Source of the DNA: Dongia mobilis
GTDB lineage: Bacteria; Pseudomonadota; Alphaproteobacteria; Dongiales; Dongiaceae
Assembly: GCF_004363235.1 (NCBI RefSeq)
Contig: NZ_SNYW01000006.1
Location: 124,001-188,000, forward strand
Direction: 5' to 3'
DNA length: 64,000 nt
Positions within the stretch are counted from its first letter, which is position 1; every line of letters starts with the position of its first letter. Below the pieces are notes generated by a model, which was not told where the DNA came from, searched no databases, and saw only the letters and a list, made by a program, of their open reading frames with translations. Positions 8,522-18,111 of this stretch are shown piece after piece. The position numbers and the translations under genes are program-made.

Positions 8522-9397
8522 GTGGCGATCGAAAAGGTGGGCATCATCGGTGCGGGGCAGATGGGCAACGGCATCGCCCATGTGAGCGCGCTCGCCAAGC
8601 TCGACGTCAGGATGGTGGATACCAATCCGGCGCAGCTCAACAAGGCGCTGGAGACGATTCGCAACAACATGAACCGCCAGGTGAAGCGCGGCCTCATCAC
8701 CCAGGCGGACGAGGATGCGGCGGTCGCCCGCATCGCCGTTTCGCAGAACGTGGCCGACATCAGGGACTGCGACATCGTCATCGAGGCGGCGACCGAGAAG
8801 GAAGAGGTCAAGAAGGAGATTATGCGCGCGGTCAGCGCCGTGCTGAAGCCGGAGGCGCTGATCGCCTCCAACACCTCCTCGATCTCCATCACGCGCTTGG
8901 CCGCCGCCACCGACCGGCCGCAGAAATTCATCGGCATGCACTTCATGAATCCGGTGCCGCTGATGAAGCTGGTCGAGCTTATCCGCGGCCTCGCCACCGA
9001 TGACGATACCTTCAACCAGGTGCGCGATCTGGCCGAGAAGCTCGGCAAGACCACCGCGACCTCGGAGGATTTCCCGGCCTTCATCGTCAACCGCATCCTG
9101 CTGCCCATGATCAACGAGGCGGTCTATACGCTCTATGAGGGTGTCGGCAATGTGGAAGCCATCGACACGGCGATGCGCCTCGGCGCCAACCACCCGATGG
9201 GACCGCTGGAACTGGCCGATTTCATCGGCCTCGATGTCTGCCTCGCCGTCATGCAGGTGCTCTACGAAGGCCTCGCCGACACCAAATACCGCCCCTGTCC
9301 GCTGCTGGTGAAGTATGTGGAGGCCGGCTGGTACGGCAAGAAGGCGGGCCGCGGCTTCTACGATTACAGCGGCGAGACGCCGATCCCGACGCGTTAG
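8522..9397 (+). CDS. hbd: 3-hydroxybutyryl-CoA dehydrogenase
   Basis: A 291-residue NAD(P)-dependent 3-hydroxyacyl-CoA dehydrogenase that interconverts acetoacetyl-CoA and 3-hydroxybutyryl-CoA. The Rossmann motif is IGAGQMGNGIAH (residues 8-19). The catalytic pair region is HFMNPVPLMKLVE (His near 140), and the C-terminal helical domain holds NRILLPMINEAV and the GPLELADFIGLDV motif. The start is a GTG at 8522 with AGAGG 11 nt upstream; the protein begins MAIEKVGIIGAG as in relatives. It is the last gene of the etf operon and is followed by a strong terminator. Its placement links fatty-acid or butyrate oxidation to ETF. Confidence 0.95.
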   Translation: MAIEKVGIIGAGQMGNGIAHVSALAKLDVRMVDTNPAQLNKALETIRNNMNRQVKRGLITQADEDAAVARIAVSQNVADIRDCDIVIEAATEKEEVKKEIMRAVSAVLKPEALIASNTSSISITRLAAATDRPQKFIGMHFMNPVPLMKLVELIRGLATDDDTFNQVRDLAEKLGKTTATSEDFPAFIVNRILLPMINEAVYTLYEGVGNVEAIDTAMRLGANHPMGPLELADFIGLDVCLAVMQVLYEGLADTKYRPCPLLVKYVEAGWYGKKAGRGFYDYSGETPIPTR

Positions 9398-9419
9398 GCG
9401 GAAAAACGCTGGATAAGGA

Positions 9420-9444
9420 AAGGCGCCCAACGGGCGCCTTTTTT
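9420..9444. terminator. Rho-independent terminator after hbd
   Basis: Arms GGCGCCC (9422-9428) and GGGCGCC (9432-9438) form a 7-bp GC stem with an AAC loop, extended by AA/TT on each side and followed by a run of six T. It sits 25 nt after the hbd stop and just before the stop of the minus-strand tlpA-like gene, so it probably serves both. Confidence 0.9.
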
Positions 9445-9447
9445 GTT

Positions 9448-9999
9448 TCACCCGGAAGGTTCCGTCGCCAGGTACCTTCGCAGCCTCGCCTTCACATGCT
9501 CGCCGTTCCAGTCAGTCGGGCCGATGAAGCTCTCGACCACGCGCCCGTCGCGGTCGAGGATGAAAGTGGTGGGAAGGACCGAGCCCTTCAGTTCCTGGAA
9601 CAGCGCGCTGCGCTGGTCGGTATAGAGGGCGAGGTTCTTCACCCCAAGGCGGCGGAAGAAGGGGGCGGCCTTCTTGATGCCGGTGACGTCGATCGAGACG
9701 GCGATGACGCGGACGCCCTCCGCCCCCATCTCGCCCTGGAGCGCGTCCAGGGTCGGCATTTCGGCGATACAGGGGGCGCACCAGCTGGCCCAGAAGTTGA
9801 GCACTACAACCTCGCCCCGGAAATCGGCGAGGCCCAGCTTCTTGCCCAACTGGTCCTCGAAGCCCGCTTTGGGCGTTGGCAGGGGCGGATCGATCAGGCT
9901 AAATTCCCCGGCGGCCAGCGCCGGGCCGGGAAGGGCCGGGCCGAGCACCAGCAGCAGGGCCAGGAAAGCCCCGAAAAAACCGGATTTCTTCAGGATCAT
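9448..9999 (-). CDS. TlpA-like periplasmic thioredoxin
   Basis: A 183-residue exported thiol-disulfide protein of the TlpA/ResA family. Residues 1-29 form a signal peptide or anchor (basic MILKK, hydrophobic core, AALA-type end). The thioredoxin fold follows with the redox motif WCAPC (C74, C77) in [14 protein letters not shown] and a cis-proline loop LPTTF near 152. These proteins usually reduce apocytochrome c or copper-centre cysteines in the periplasm. The ATG at 9999 was chosen because the signal peptide begins there; an upstream start at 10116 would read through argH. The start codon overlaps that of argH on the other strand within a single CATG. Confidence 0.88.
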   Translation of the reverse strand: MILKKSGFFGAFLALLLVLGPALPGPALAAGEFSLIDPPLPTPKAGFEDQLGKKLGLADFRGEVVVLNFWASWCAPCIAEMPTLDALQGEMGAEGVRVIAVSIDVTGIKKAAPFFRRLGVKNLALYTDQRSALFQELKGSVLPTTFILDRDGRVVESFIGPTDWNGEHVKARLRRYLATEPSG

Positions 10000-11419
10000 G
10001 AGCAGCAAATCGACCTCGAGCCAGCAGGATGCGGCGAACCAGATGTGGGGCGGGCGTTTTGCCGCCGGCCCTGCCGCGATCATGCAGCAGATTAATGCCT
10101 CCATCGGCGTCGACAAGCGCCTTTATGCCGAGGACATCCAGGGCTCGCTGGCCCATGCCGCCATGCTGGTCGCCCAGGGCATCATTTCCGAGACCGACGG
10201 TGCCGCCATCGCCAAGGGCCTCCACCAGGTGAAGGCCGAGATCGAGGCGGGCAACTTCGAGTTCAAGACGGCGCTCGAGGACATCCACATGAATGTGGAG
10301 CAGCGCCTCAAGGATCTGATCGGCGAGCCGGCTGGCCGCCTCCATACCGCGCGCTCGCGCAACGACCAGGTGGCGACCGATTTCAAGCTCTGGGTGCGCC
10401 GCGCCTGCGACGAGGTGGCGGGCGAGACGCGGGCCCTCGTCGCGGCCCTGATCGACCGGGCCGAGGCGGAAGCCGCGACCGTGATGCCGGGCTATACCCA
10501 TCTGCAACCGGCGCAGCCCGTAACCTTCGGCCATCACCTCCTCGCCTATGTCGAGATGCTGGGCCGCGATCTCGGCCGCCTTGGCGACGCCCGCAAACGC
10601 CTCAACGAAAGCCCGCTCGGCTCGGCCGCACTCGCCGGCACCACCTTTCCGATCGACCGCCAGATGACGGCGCAGGCGCTCGGCTTCGACCGGCCGGCCG
10701 CCAATTCGCTGGACGCCGTCTCGGATCGCGATTTTGCGCTCGAATACCTCGCCGCCCTCTCGATCCTCGCGGTGCATCTCTCGCGCCTCGCCGAGGAGAT
10801 CGTCATCTGGATGAGCGAGGGCTTCCGCTTCATCAGGCTGTCGGATGCCTTCACCACCGGCTCCTCGATCATGCCGCAGAAGAAGAACCCGGATGCCGCC
10901 GAGCTGGTCCGCGCCAAGGCGGGCGAGGTGATCGGGCTGATGGTGCAGCTGCTTATCATCCTGAAGGGTCTGGCGCTGACCTATGGCAAGGACATGCAGG
11001 ACGACAAGGCGCCGACCTTCGCCGCCACCGATACCGTGCTGCTGTCACTGGCGGCCATGACCGGCATGGTGCGGGATCTGACGCCCAACCGCGAGCGTAT
11101 GCGCGATGCCTGCGAGCGCGGCTTTCTGACTGCGACCGATCTTGCCGACTGGCTGGTGCGCGCGCTCGGCATGCCGTTCCGCGAGGCGCATCATGTCACG
11201 GGTTCGCTGGTGAAGCTGGCAGAGGATCAGGGCAAGGGACTGGCCGATCTCGGCCTCGCCCAGATGCAGGCCATCGAGCCGCGCATCACCGACGCGGTCT
11301 ATGCCGTGCTGTCGATCGAGAATTCCGTGGCGGCGCGCAAATCCGAGGGTGGCACCGCGCCGGAACGCGTGCGCGAAGCCGCCGCCGCCGCCCGAGTGCG
11401 CTTTTTGGGAGACCGCTGA
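9998..11419 (+). CDS. argH: Argininosuccinate lyase
   Basis: A 473-residue enzyme that splits argininosuccinate to arginine and fumarate, the last step of arginine synthesis. It begins with a short polar leader and then [11 protein letters not shown] (from residue 15), the usual start of the family. The fumarase-superfamily signature [12 protein letters not shown] lies near residue 288; [19 protein letters not shown] and [16 protein letters not shown] supply the other active-site segments. The ATG at 9998 shares a CATG with the divergent tlpA start. A second ATG at 10040, right before WGGRF, is possible. It is followed 2 nt later by the LptM-like gene and then lysA. Confidence 0.96.
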   Translation: MSSKSTSSQQDAANQMWGGRFAAGPAAIMQQINASIGVDKRLYAEDIQGSLAHAAMLVAQGIISETDGAAIAKGLHQVKAEIEAGNFEFKTALEDIHMNVEQRLKDLIGEPAGRLHTARSRNDQVATDFKLWVRRACDEVAGETRALVAALIDRAEAEAATVMPGYTHLQPAQPVTFGHHLLAYVEMLGRDLGRLGDARKRLNESPLGSAALAGTTFPIDRQMTAQALGFDRPAANSLDAVSDRDFALEYLAALSILAVHLSRLAEEIVIWMSEGFRFIRLSDAFTTGSSIMPQKKNPDAAELVRAKAGEVIGLMVQLLIILKGLALTYGKDMQDDKAPTFAATDTVLLSLAAMTGMVRDLTPNRERMRDACERGFLTATDLADWLVRALGMPFREAHHVTGSLVKLAEDQGKGLADLGLAQMQAIEPRITDAVYAVLSIENSVAARKSEGGTAPERVREAAAAARVRFLGDR

Positions 11420-11421
11420 CC

Positions 11422-11598
11422 ATGCGCCGATCCATCGCTGCTTCGATCTTGCTGGCTGCGGCCGTATCGCTGGCCTTGTCGGTTGCCGCCTGCGGCCGCA
11501 AGGGTGACCCCTATCTGCCGAAGGACCAGCAGAACACCTTCCCGGACCAGTATCCGAAATCGACCCAGCCGCAGGGCGGCATCTTCAGCGGTTCGTGA
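11422..11598 (+). CDS. lptM: LptM-like small lipoprotein
   Basis: A 58-residue lipoprotein with a basic N-terminus (MRRS), a hydrophobic stretch and the lipobox VAAC, so Cys24 would be lipidated. The mature part begins CGRKGDPYLP, matching the CG.KG.LY.P pattern of LptM (formerly YifL), which assists assembly of the LptD/LptE lipopolysaccharide translocon. The rest is a short, disordered, Pro/Gln-rich tail. Position between argH or another gene and lysA is common for this family. It starts 2 nt after argH stops, and its stop codon overlaps a possible GTG start of lysA. Assignment rests on the short motif and synteny. Confidence 0.8.
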   Translation: MRRSIAASILLAAAVSLALSVAACGRKGDPYLPKDQQNTFPDQYPKSTQPQGGIFSGS

Positions 11599-11615
11599 CG
11601 GATAGCGGCCAGTTC

Positions 11616-12875
11616 ATGAGTCACTTTCATTATCGGGACGGCGCCTATCACGCCGAAGGGGTCGGGCTGGCGGAGATCGCCGCCGCCATCGGTACGCCCT
11701 TTTACTGCTACTCGACCGGCCAGCTGAGCGAAAATTTCGGCCGCTTCCAGGATGCGCTGGGTGGCCTCAACGCCAGGCTCTATTATTCCTGCAAGGCGAA
11801 TTCCAACCAGGCCGTCATCAAGACGCTGGCGCAGTTGGGTGCCGGCGCCGACGTGGTCTCGGTGGGCGAGATGTACCGGGCGCTGGCCGCCGGCATCGCC
11901 GCCCATGACATCGTTTTTGCCGGCGTCGGCAAGACCCGGGACGAGATGTGGGCGGCGCTCGAAGCCGGCATCTACCAGTTCAACGTCGAATCAGTGGGCG
12001 AACTCAGGGCCCTCAACGAGGTGGCGTTGGCGCTTGGCAAGCGGGCGCCGGTCGCCCTGCGCATCAATCCCGATGTCGATGCCAAGACCCATGCCAAGAT
12101 CTCGACCGGCAAGGCGGAGAACAAGTTCGGCATCGACATCGATCACGCCCCGGCGATCTATGCCGAGGCCGCGGCGCTGCCCGGCATCGCGGTCAAGGGG
12201 CTGGCCTGCCATATCGGCTCGCAGCTGATCGACATCGCCCCCTTCCGCGCCGCCTTCCAGAAGATGGCAGATCTGGTGAAGGCGCTGCGCGGCAAGGGCC
12301 TCGCCGTCGAGCGGGTCGATCTCGGTGGCGGCGTCGGCATCACCTATCGCGACGAGCAGACCATCAGCTTTGTCGACTATACCAATGCGGTGGCCGAGAA
12401 TTTCGGCAATCTCGGCCTCAAGCTGGAGGCGGAGCCGGGCCGCGCCATCGTCGGCAATGCCGGCATCCTGGTCGCCCGCGTCATCAACGTGAAGGAAGGG
12501 GTTAGCCGCAATTTCGTCATCGTCGACGCGGCGATGAACGACCTCATCCGGCCGACGCTTTATGACGCCTATCATCAGATCGTGCCGGTCATCCAGCCCG
12601 CCGACGATGCCGCCGTTGCCAAGGTCGACGTCGTCGGGCCGATCTGCGAGACCGGCGATCTCTTTGCCGAGCAGCGGGCCCTGCCGCCGCTGGCGGTTGG
12701 CGATCTCGTCGTGTTCCGCGAGGCCGGCGCCTATGGCGCGGTCATGTCGTCGACCTACAACACCCGCCCCCTGGTCCCCGAGGTGCTGGTAAAAGGCGAT
12801 AAGTTTGAAGTGGTTAGGCCGCGCCAAACTTATGACGCAATCATCGGCCAAGACATTCTGCCAAGCTGGCTGTAG
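11616..12875 (+). CDS. lysA: Diaminopimelate decarboxylase
   Basis: A 419-residue PLP enzyme that decarboxylates meso-diaminopimelate to lysine. The PLP lysine is K60 in YYSCKANSN. LACHIGSQL and the glycine-rich LGGGVGI follow, then EPGRAIVGNAG and the partner-subunit segment GPICETGDLF, which supplies an active-site cysteine. The fold is an alanine-racemase-type barrel with a C-terminal beta domain. I list the ATG at 11616 (MSHFHYRDG) because relatives begin there. An in-frame GTG at 11595 overlaps the lptM stop as GTGA and would add 7 residues; coupling makes it a real alternative. Confidence 0.95.
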   Translation: MSHFHYRDGAYHAEGVGLAEIAAAIGTPFYCYSTGQLSENFGRFQDALGGLNARLYYSCKANSNQAVIKTLAQLGAGADVVSVGEMYRALAAGIAAHDIVFAGVGKTRDEMWAALEAGIYQFNVESVGELRALNEVALALGKRAPVALRINPDVDAKTHAKISTGKAENKFGIDIDHAPAIYAEAAALPGIAVKGLACHIGSQLIDIAPFRAAFQKMADLVKALRGKGLAVERVDLGGGVGITYRDEQTISFVDYTNAVAENFGNLGLKLEAEPGRAIVGNAGILVARVINVKEGVSRNFVIVDAAMNDLIRPTLYDAYHQIVPVIQPADDAAVAKVDVVGPICETGDLFAEQRALPPLAVGDLVVFREAGAYGAVMSSTYNTRPLVPEVLVKGDKFEVVRPRQTYDAIIGQDILPSWL

Positions 12876-12943
12876 CATCGCATCCGGAGGGTCTCCGGAC
12901 GGCGCCTGTCCAGCCGGGGGCCCCAATCCATGCGGGAGGTCTG

Positions 12944-15499
12944 ATGGCGGAGATCCCAGGTCGCGGGACACAGGCGGCGGAACAAGGCAGGGTGACCCGG
13001 CAGGCGCCGAAACAGGATTTCGCCGCCCCCCTGCCCATGCGCGTCACCCTGATGACCGATCTGGCCTGGGGCCTTTTGCTGCTGGAGCGGATCGCGGCCG
13101 CCCTGGCGCCGGCCGTTGTCGTCCTCGCCCTGTTTCTGGCCATGGCCTGGATGGGCCTGCCGCGTGCGCTCCCGGTTCCGCTTCATGTCGGCCTGCTGGT
13201 GCTTGCCGCGCTCGGCTTCCTCTATGCGCTCTATCGCGGCTGGCGCGGCTTCCGCTGGCCGCAGCGGCGCGACGCGCTGCGGCGCCTGGAACAGGATAGC
13301 GGCCTCGCCCACCGGCCGCTTACCCATATCGACGACCGGCCGGTGGGCGATCTCGGCGATCCCGGCACGGCCGGCCTGTGGCAGCGCCATCGCCAGCGCA
13401 TCCTCGCCAGTATCGGGCGGCTGGAACTGGCCGGGCCGGATACCGGCCTGGTCCGGCGCGATCCGCTGGCGCTTCGCCATGCCGCTCTGCTCCTGGCCCT
13501 GGTCGGCCTCGTGGTCGCCGGTCCGTCCTGGCAGCGGCGGCTTGATCTTGCCCTGGTGCCGAATTTCGCCGGCATCGAGGCGGACGACGCCGTCGCCATC
13601 GAGGCCTGGATCACGCCGCCCGAATATACCGGCCTGCCGCCGCTGAGCCTCGCCGCCGAGGGTACGGTGGCGGACGGCCGCGTGCTCGATATTCCGATGG
13701 GGTCGCGTCTGCTGATCCAGGCCCAGGGCCTGCCGACCGACGGTCTTACCGGCGTGGCCAGCCTGGTCGCCAACGGCGCGGAGACGCCGTTCGAGGCCCT
13801 CGATTCGGTCACCCAGCGGGCCATGATCGATTTGACCGAGGGCGACGAAATCAGGGTCGAATCCGGCTTTTCCACGGTGGCTGTCTGGCCCATCCGCGTG
13901 GTGCCGGATCAGGCCCCGCAGCCGGCCTTTACCGGCGATCCTACCGTGACCGATCGCGGCGTGCTGCGCTTCACCTATCAGGCGGCGGATGATTATGGCG
14001 TCACCGACCTCTCGGTCGTGGTTGCCCGCGGGGCGGATAATTTCGAACTAAAGCTGCCGCTCGGCCGCTCCAGCGATGTGCCCGGCGGCGGCCGTGTCGC
14101 CCGCGGCTCCGGCTATCAGGACCTGACCGCGCATCCCTGGGCGGGGCTCGAGGTCGAGTTGCGGCTGGTGGCGCGCGACGCGCTCGGCCAGATCGGGGCA
14201 TCGGCGCCGCTCGCGCTGACATTGCCGGAGCGCAAGTTCTTCCACCCGGTGGCGCGCGCCATCGCCGAAGCCCGCAAACGCCTTGCCGACGACTGGCAGC
14301 AGAACCACGACGTCGCCCGCGAATTGATGATCCTGAAGGCGCAGCCCGAAACCTATGACGGCAACATCGCCGCCTATCTTGGCATGGACATGGCCGCCCG
14401 GCGCCTCGGCCGCGAGCCTTTCGTGTCGGCGGATTTGCCGCCGATCCTGCAGTTGATGTGGGACACGGCCCTCGATATCGAGGATGGCGGCACCTCTATC
14501 GCGCTGCAGGAGTTCCGTCGTCTGCAACAGGAACTGATGGAGGCGCTGGAACGCGGCGCGCCGGATGAAGAGATCGAGCGGCTGATGAACCAGCTGCAGG
14601 AGGCGATGAATCGCTACATGCAGGACATGCTGCAGCAACTGCGCCGGGCCATGGAGCAAGGCGTGCCGCTGCAGCGCCTCTCGCCCAACGGGCTGCAACT
14701 TTCGCAGCGCGACCTCAACCAGATGCTGCAGGATGCGCGGCGCATGGCCCAGTCCGGCGCCAAGGATTCCGCCCGCGAGATGCTGGAACAGCTGCAGCGG
14801 ATGATGGAGAATCTGCAGGCCGGCGTGCCGATGATGAGCCCCCAGGGGCAACAGGGCCAGCAATTGGCCAACGACCTTGCCCGGCTGATGCAGCGCCAGC
14901 AGGAACTGCTGCAGCAGAGCTTCGACGCCCAGCGCGGCCAGCAGCCGGGCCAGCAGGACGGATTGGGCGAGGGCGAGATGGGCCGCATGCCGGGCGAGGG
15001 AAGCGGCGGCGGCCAAGGCAGCGGAGCTCTGGGCCAGGAGCAGCTGCGCCGCGAACTGGGCGATCTGATGCGCCAGATGGGTCAGGCATTTGGCGATCTG
15101 CCGCAGGGAATGGGCGCTGCCGAACAGGCCATGCGGCGCGCCGTCGACGCGCTCAACCAGCCCAATTTCGGCGATGCGGCCGAGGCGCAGAACGAGGCGC
15201 TCAACCAGCTGCAGCAAGGCATGCGCTCGATGCAGCAGATGATGGATCAGCAGATGATGACCCGCCAGGGGCCCGGCCGACGCGACCAGATGGACCCGCT
15301 CGGCCGCACCGTCAAATCGCCGGAGGAAGGCGGCACCGGCAATGCCGTCGATACCAGCAGCGACGACCGCATCGAAACCTCCGGCGGTGCGCTCGAGCGG
15401 GCGCGGGAAATTTTTGATGAATTGCGTGACCGGCGCAATGACCCCAGCCGGCCCAAGCAGGAACGCGACTATCTCGACCGGCTGCTGAAGCAGTTCTGA
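12944..15499 (+). CDS. TIGR02302 family (DUF4175) membrane protein
   Basis: An 851-residue protein of unknown function found mainly in alphaproteobacteria. Three hydrophobic helices lie near the N-terminus (about residues 45-68, 80-100 and 180-198). A periplasmic beta-rich region follows, up to about residue 420. From about 500 onward there is a long helical, Gln/Met-rich coiled-coil segment with many QQ and MQ pairs and a Gly-rich linker. The C-terminus is RDYLDRLLKQF, as in relatives. Nothing enzymatic is visible. It lies 68 nt after lysA and may share its transcript. A cell-envelope scaffold role is only a guess. Confidence 0.88.
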   Translation: MAEIPGRGTQAAEQGRVTRQAPKQDFAAPLPMRVTLMTDLAWGLLLLERIAAALAPAVVVLALFLAMAWMGLPRALPVPLHVGLLVLAALGFLYALYRGWRGFRWPQRRDALRRLEQDSGLAHRPLTHIDDRPVGDLGDPGTAGLWQRHRQRILASIGRLELAGPDTGLVRRDPLALRHAALLLALVGLVVAGPSWQRRLDLALVPNFAGIEADDAVAIEAWITPPEYTGLPPLSLAAEGTVADGRVLDIPMGSRLLIQAQGLPTDGLTGVASLVANGAETPFEALDSVTQRAMIDLTEGDEIRVESGFSTVAVWPIRVVPDQAPQPAFTGDPTVTDRGVLRFTYQAADDYGVTDLSVVVARGADNFELKLPLGRSSDVPGGGRVARGSGYQDLTAHPWAGLEVELRLVARDALGQIGASAPLALTLPERKFFHPVARAIAEARKRLADDWQQNHDVARELMILKAQPETYDGNIAAYLGMDMAARRLGREPFVSADLPPILQLMWDTALDIEDGGTSIALQEFRRLQQELMEALERGAPDEEIERLMNQLQEAMNRYMQDMLQQLRRAMEQGVPLQRLSPNGLQLSQRDLNQMLQDARRMAQSGAKDSAREMLEQLQRMMENLQAGVPMMSPQGQQGQQLANDLARLMQRQQELLQQSFDAQRGQQPGQQDGLGEGEMGRMPGEGSGGGQGSGALGQEQLRRELGDLMRQMGQAFGDLPQGMGAAEQAMRRAVDALNQPNFGDAAEAQNEALNQLQQGMRSMQQMMDQQMMTRQGPGRRDQMDPLGRTVKSPEEGGTGNAVDTSSDDRIETSGGALERAREIFDELRDRRNDPSRPKQERDYLDRLLKQF

Positions 15500-15571
15500 C
15501 GCGGTTTGTGAAACGATCCCTCGCGCCTGACCGTTGCGCCTCCTAGAGGGGCGAACCCGCGGAACCGGCCG

Positions 15572-16009
15572 TCAGGCGACCGTGCTGGAACTGCCCAGGG
15601 CGGAATCGACCGCGCTGCAGATCTGTTTCAGGCTGAACGGCTTGGTGATGATGTCGAGCGGCGCCTTGCCGCCGTTCTGGGTGACCCGGTCCCGCGCGGC
15701 GGCGAAGCCGGTCATCATCAGAATGGTCATCCTGGGATTGATGCGGCCAGCGGTCTCAGCCAGCGCCAACCCGTCCAGGCCCGGCATGACGATGTCGGTC
15801 AGCATCAGGTCGAAGGTCTGCCCCTCGAGCGCGCGGATCGCCGCCTCGCCGTCGCTGACCGCGACAACATGGTGGCCGCGATGCGTCAGCGCCCGGGTCA
15901 CGAATGCGCGAACCGCCTCGTCGTCTTCCGCCAGAAGGATTGCCGCCACGTTCGCCTCAGCTCCGCCGAATTCGACATTGCGCGCATACGCCACGGACGA
16001 CATTTCCAT
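15572..16009 (-). CDS. cpdR: CpdR-like single-domain response regulator
   Basis: A 145-residue receiver domain without an output domain. Phospho-acceptor Asp lies in LMLTDIVMPGLDG; the acidic pair is in ILLAEDDEAV, the switch Thr in MMTGFAA, and the conserved Lys in ITKPF. The order and spacing resemble Caulobacter CpdR, which when unphosphorylated delivers substrates to the ClpXP protease during the cell cycle. It carries about 20 extra N-terminal residues ahead of the receiver. AAGGGA lies about 7 nt upstream of the ATG at 16009. The CpdR assignment rests on overall similarity; a different single-domain regulator is possible. No kinase gene is nearby. Confidence 0.72.
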   Translation of the reverse strand: MEMSSVAYARNVEFGGAEANVAAILLAEDDEAVRAFVTRALTHRGHHVVAVSDGEAAIRALEGQTFDLMLTDIVMPGLDGLALAETAGRINPRMTILMMTGFAAARDRVTQNGGKAPLDIITKPFSLKQICSAVDSALGSSSTVA

Positions 16010-16336
16010 TCCGATCCCTTGCTGCCTCGTTCGGACGCATCTGAGCCTTGTACCTCGGTCCGGTGGCCAAACGCGATACCGGACAAATCGGTGCCGCAAT
16101 CGCCAGCCATTCAACGATGGCCCCGGAAGTCAGTTCCTCCGCTTGAAGGCGGCGGCCGTGCGACCCGGCGGCCTGAGGTGATTCGCCGCCAACGTCCCGA
16201 CCCAGACTAGGTCCCAAGGGTTAACAATTGGTTGGGCGATCACGCACCATAAGGCGTATTTTTGCCGTACAAAATGGCCAATTTGCGGCAGGAATTTGGT
16301 CTAGCCTGGATTTTGGCGACCCGGCTGGTGCCGGGG
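16010..16336. other. Intergenic region between two minus-strand genes
   Basis: About 327 nt separate the cpdR-like start from the stop of the zinc-ribbon gene. Bases 16215-16290 are AT-rich (around TTAACAATTGG) and could hold a promoter for the cpdR-like gene, but no clear -35/-10 pair in the right orientation stands out. No ORF in it looks real. Confidence 0.4.
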
Positions 16337-17167
16337 CTATTGCAGAAAGGTCACCTTCAGGCTTCTGGTACCTTTGGGCAGGTTCTCGAAAAAGGTCCTG
16401 AATGTAACGGTTTCACCCGGTTCGATGATCTCCTGCTCGAGCCGGAAAGCGTGCGAGGGCTCCAGCAGGACCTCGTTGCCGGCCTCGTCACGGCGGAGCG
16501 GAATGGCGACCAGATGCGGCAACTTCACCGGAAATTGCGACGGATTGAAAATGTCGCCCTGGATCGATATGGCGCTGCGCCCGTCGCTGTTGCGCCGGTC
16601 GAAGACCAGATTGCCGATTTCGAGATCCTGCGCCGGGTTGCTGGTCGAAATGCCCATCAGGCCATAGGCCATCTCGAAGGCCGGCACGGCGCGCGCGATC
16701 TCGCTGCGGAAGTAATAGGCGGCCGCGGCCAGGCCGATCAGCAGGCCGAGCAGCAGCAGCAGGACGGGGCCGAGGATGCTGCGGCGCTTCGGCATGACCG
16801 GCCGCAATTTGGGCGGCACCGTGATGGGGCCGGTCGGCCGCTGGGGCGAGCGCGGCCGTGGCGGGGCTGCGGGAATTTCGACGGCCGGCGGCTCGGCGGC
16901 GGCGTCCTGGGCGGCGGTGATGTCGGTTGCCTCGGCTTGGGGCGGGGCGGCTACCGGTTCTGCCGGGGCGCCCGCCGGTTCGGGCGCGATGGGCGTCCCT
17001 TCCGGGGCTTCTATCTTGGGCGGCAGCTGGCGCCATTTGTGGCTGCATTTGGCGCAGCGCACATTGCGACCCGCTTCGCCCAGAAGCGCTGCGTCAAGCG
17101 AGAACCGGGTGGCACAGGCTGGGCAGGAAACAATCACTGATTCGTCCACGAAATCGCTTTGCCACAA
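16337..17167 (-). CDS. Zinc-ribbon (MJ0042-type) protein with DUF3426 tail
   Basis: A 276-residue membrane protein. Residues 13-45 form an MJ0042-type zinc ribbon with CPAC and CAKC knuckles. Residues 50-125 are a Pro/Ala-rich linker. A single membrane helix (GPVLLLLLGLLIGLAAAAYYF) lies near 132-152. The C-terminal part, with IQGDIFNPSQFPVKLPHLVAIPLRRDEAGNEVL and the final GTRSLKVTFLQ, fits the DUF3426 beta domain and is presumably periplasmic. Function is unknown; such genes commonly sit next to ftsE in alphaproteobacteria, as here, where they are divergent. The start might instead be an internal GTG about 6-10 codons in. Confidence 0.8.
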   Translation of the reverse strand: MWQSDFVDESVIVSCPACATRFSLDAALLGEAGRNVRCAKCSHKWRQLPPKIEAPEGTPIAPEPAGAPAEPVAAPPQAEATDITAAQDAAAEPPAVEIPAAPPRPRSPQRPTGPITVPPKLRPVMPKRRSILGPVLLLLLGLLIGLAAAAYYFRSEIARAVPAFEMAYGLMGISTSNPAQDLEIGNLVFDRRNSDGRSAISIQGDIFNPSQFPVKLPHLVAIPLRRDEAGNEVLLEPSHAFRLEQEIIEPGETVTFRTFFENLPKGTRSLKVTFLQ

Positions 17168-17388
17168 TCCTTATAGGTCTACCGCCAGCGACGTACAAGA
17201 CAGCGGATCAAGGCCGTAGATCGTGCCAGGAAAGGGGCGCCGATCCTTTACGAAGGCAAAGCGGCTATGCGATGGTAGCGGCCACTTTCCGCCCTTGGTC
17301 AGGAACGTGTCGGCCAGGAATGGATTGGCCAGGATCGGATTGGGATGATCCCGACCGGCAATGGCGGGATAGCAGCGTGGGTTGGCTC

Positions 17389-18111
17389 GTGGTTCTATTC
17401 GATCAGGTTTCGGTGCAGTATGGCGCCGGGCCGCAAATCTTGCGCGATATCTCCTTTACCCTGGCGCCCGGCTCGTTCCATTTCCTGGTCGGGCGCAGTG
17501 GCGCCGGCAAATCCTCGCTGCTCAAACTGATGTATCTGGGCTTGCGGCCAAGTTCCGGTACCGTCAGCCTGTTCGGGCGCGACGTCGCCAGCCTGTCGCG
17601 CCGCGATTTTCCGGCGATTCGCCGCCGTGTCGGCGTCGTGTTCCAGGATTTCCGCCTCATTCCGCATCTCTCCGCCCTCGACAATGTGGCGTTGCCGCTG
17701 CGCGTCGCCGGCGTGCGCGAGGCCGATATCCGGCGCCATTGCGGCGAGCTGCTGAGCTGGGTCGGTCTTGCCGATCATCTCGGCGCCTTGCCCGAAACCC
17801 TGTCCGGCGGCCAGCAGCAGCGCGTCGCCATCGCGCGGGCGGTGATCGCGCGGCCCAATCTGCTGCTGGCGGACGAACCTACCGGCAATGTCGACGACGT
17901 GATCGGCCTCCGGCTCATGTACCTGTTCGAGGAGCTTAACAAGCTCGGCACCACCGTGGTGGTGGCGACCCACAATGATTCGCTGGTCAGCCGCTTCACC
18001 CACCGCCAGCTGCGGCTTGAGCAGAATTCGCTCAGGGTGTTCGACCCGGCCCAGCCGGGCCGCAGCCGGCCCGCCGCAGCGGCATCGCCGTCGAGTCCGG
18101 GGCCGGCCTGA
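17389..18111 (+). CDS. ftsE: Cell division ATP-binding protein FtsE
   Basis: A 240-residue ABC ATPase that, with FtsX, couples cytoplasmic division signals to periplasmic peptidoglycan hydrolases. Walker A is GRSGAGKSS (35-43), followed by the FtsE-typical SSLLKLMYL. The Q-loop is [23 protein letters not shown]. The ABC signature is [14 protein letters not shown] and Walker B is [12 protein letters not shown]. The likely start is the GTG at 17389 (MVLFDQVSV, aligned with relatives); a GTG at 17377 is an alternative with a better upstream GGCGGGAT. The Ala/Pro/Ser-rich tail of about 20 residues is unusual. The stop overlaps the ftsX ATG by one base. Confidence 0.92.
   Translation: MVLFDQVSVQYGAGPQILRDISFTLAPGSFHFLVGRSGAGKSSLLKLMYLGLRPSSGTVSLFGRDVASLSRRDFPAIRRRVGVVFQDFRLIPHLSALDNVALPLRVAGVREADIRRHCGELLSWVGLADHLGALPETLSGGQQQRVAIARAVIARPNLLLADEPTGNVDDVIGLRLMYLFEELNKLGTTVVVATHNDSLVSRFTHRQLRLEQNSLRVFDPAQPGRSRPAAAASPSSPGPA

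Noticed and set aside
6728-9451. 907-codon minus-strand ORF opposite etfB-etfA-hbd
   Set aside because: Composition (Arg, Gly, His, Asp-rich, no domain) is that of a reverse-complement shadow of high-GC genes; the plus-strand genes are certain.
16205-16240. Possible CtrA box around TTAACAATTGG
   Set aside because: Only one TTAA half-site is present at the required seven-base spacing; the second half reads TTGG.
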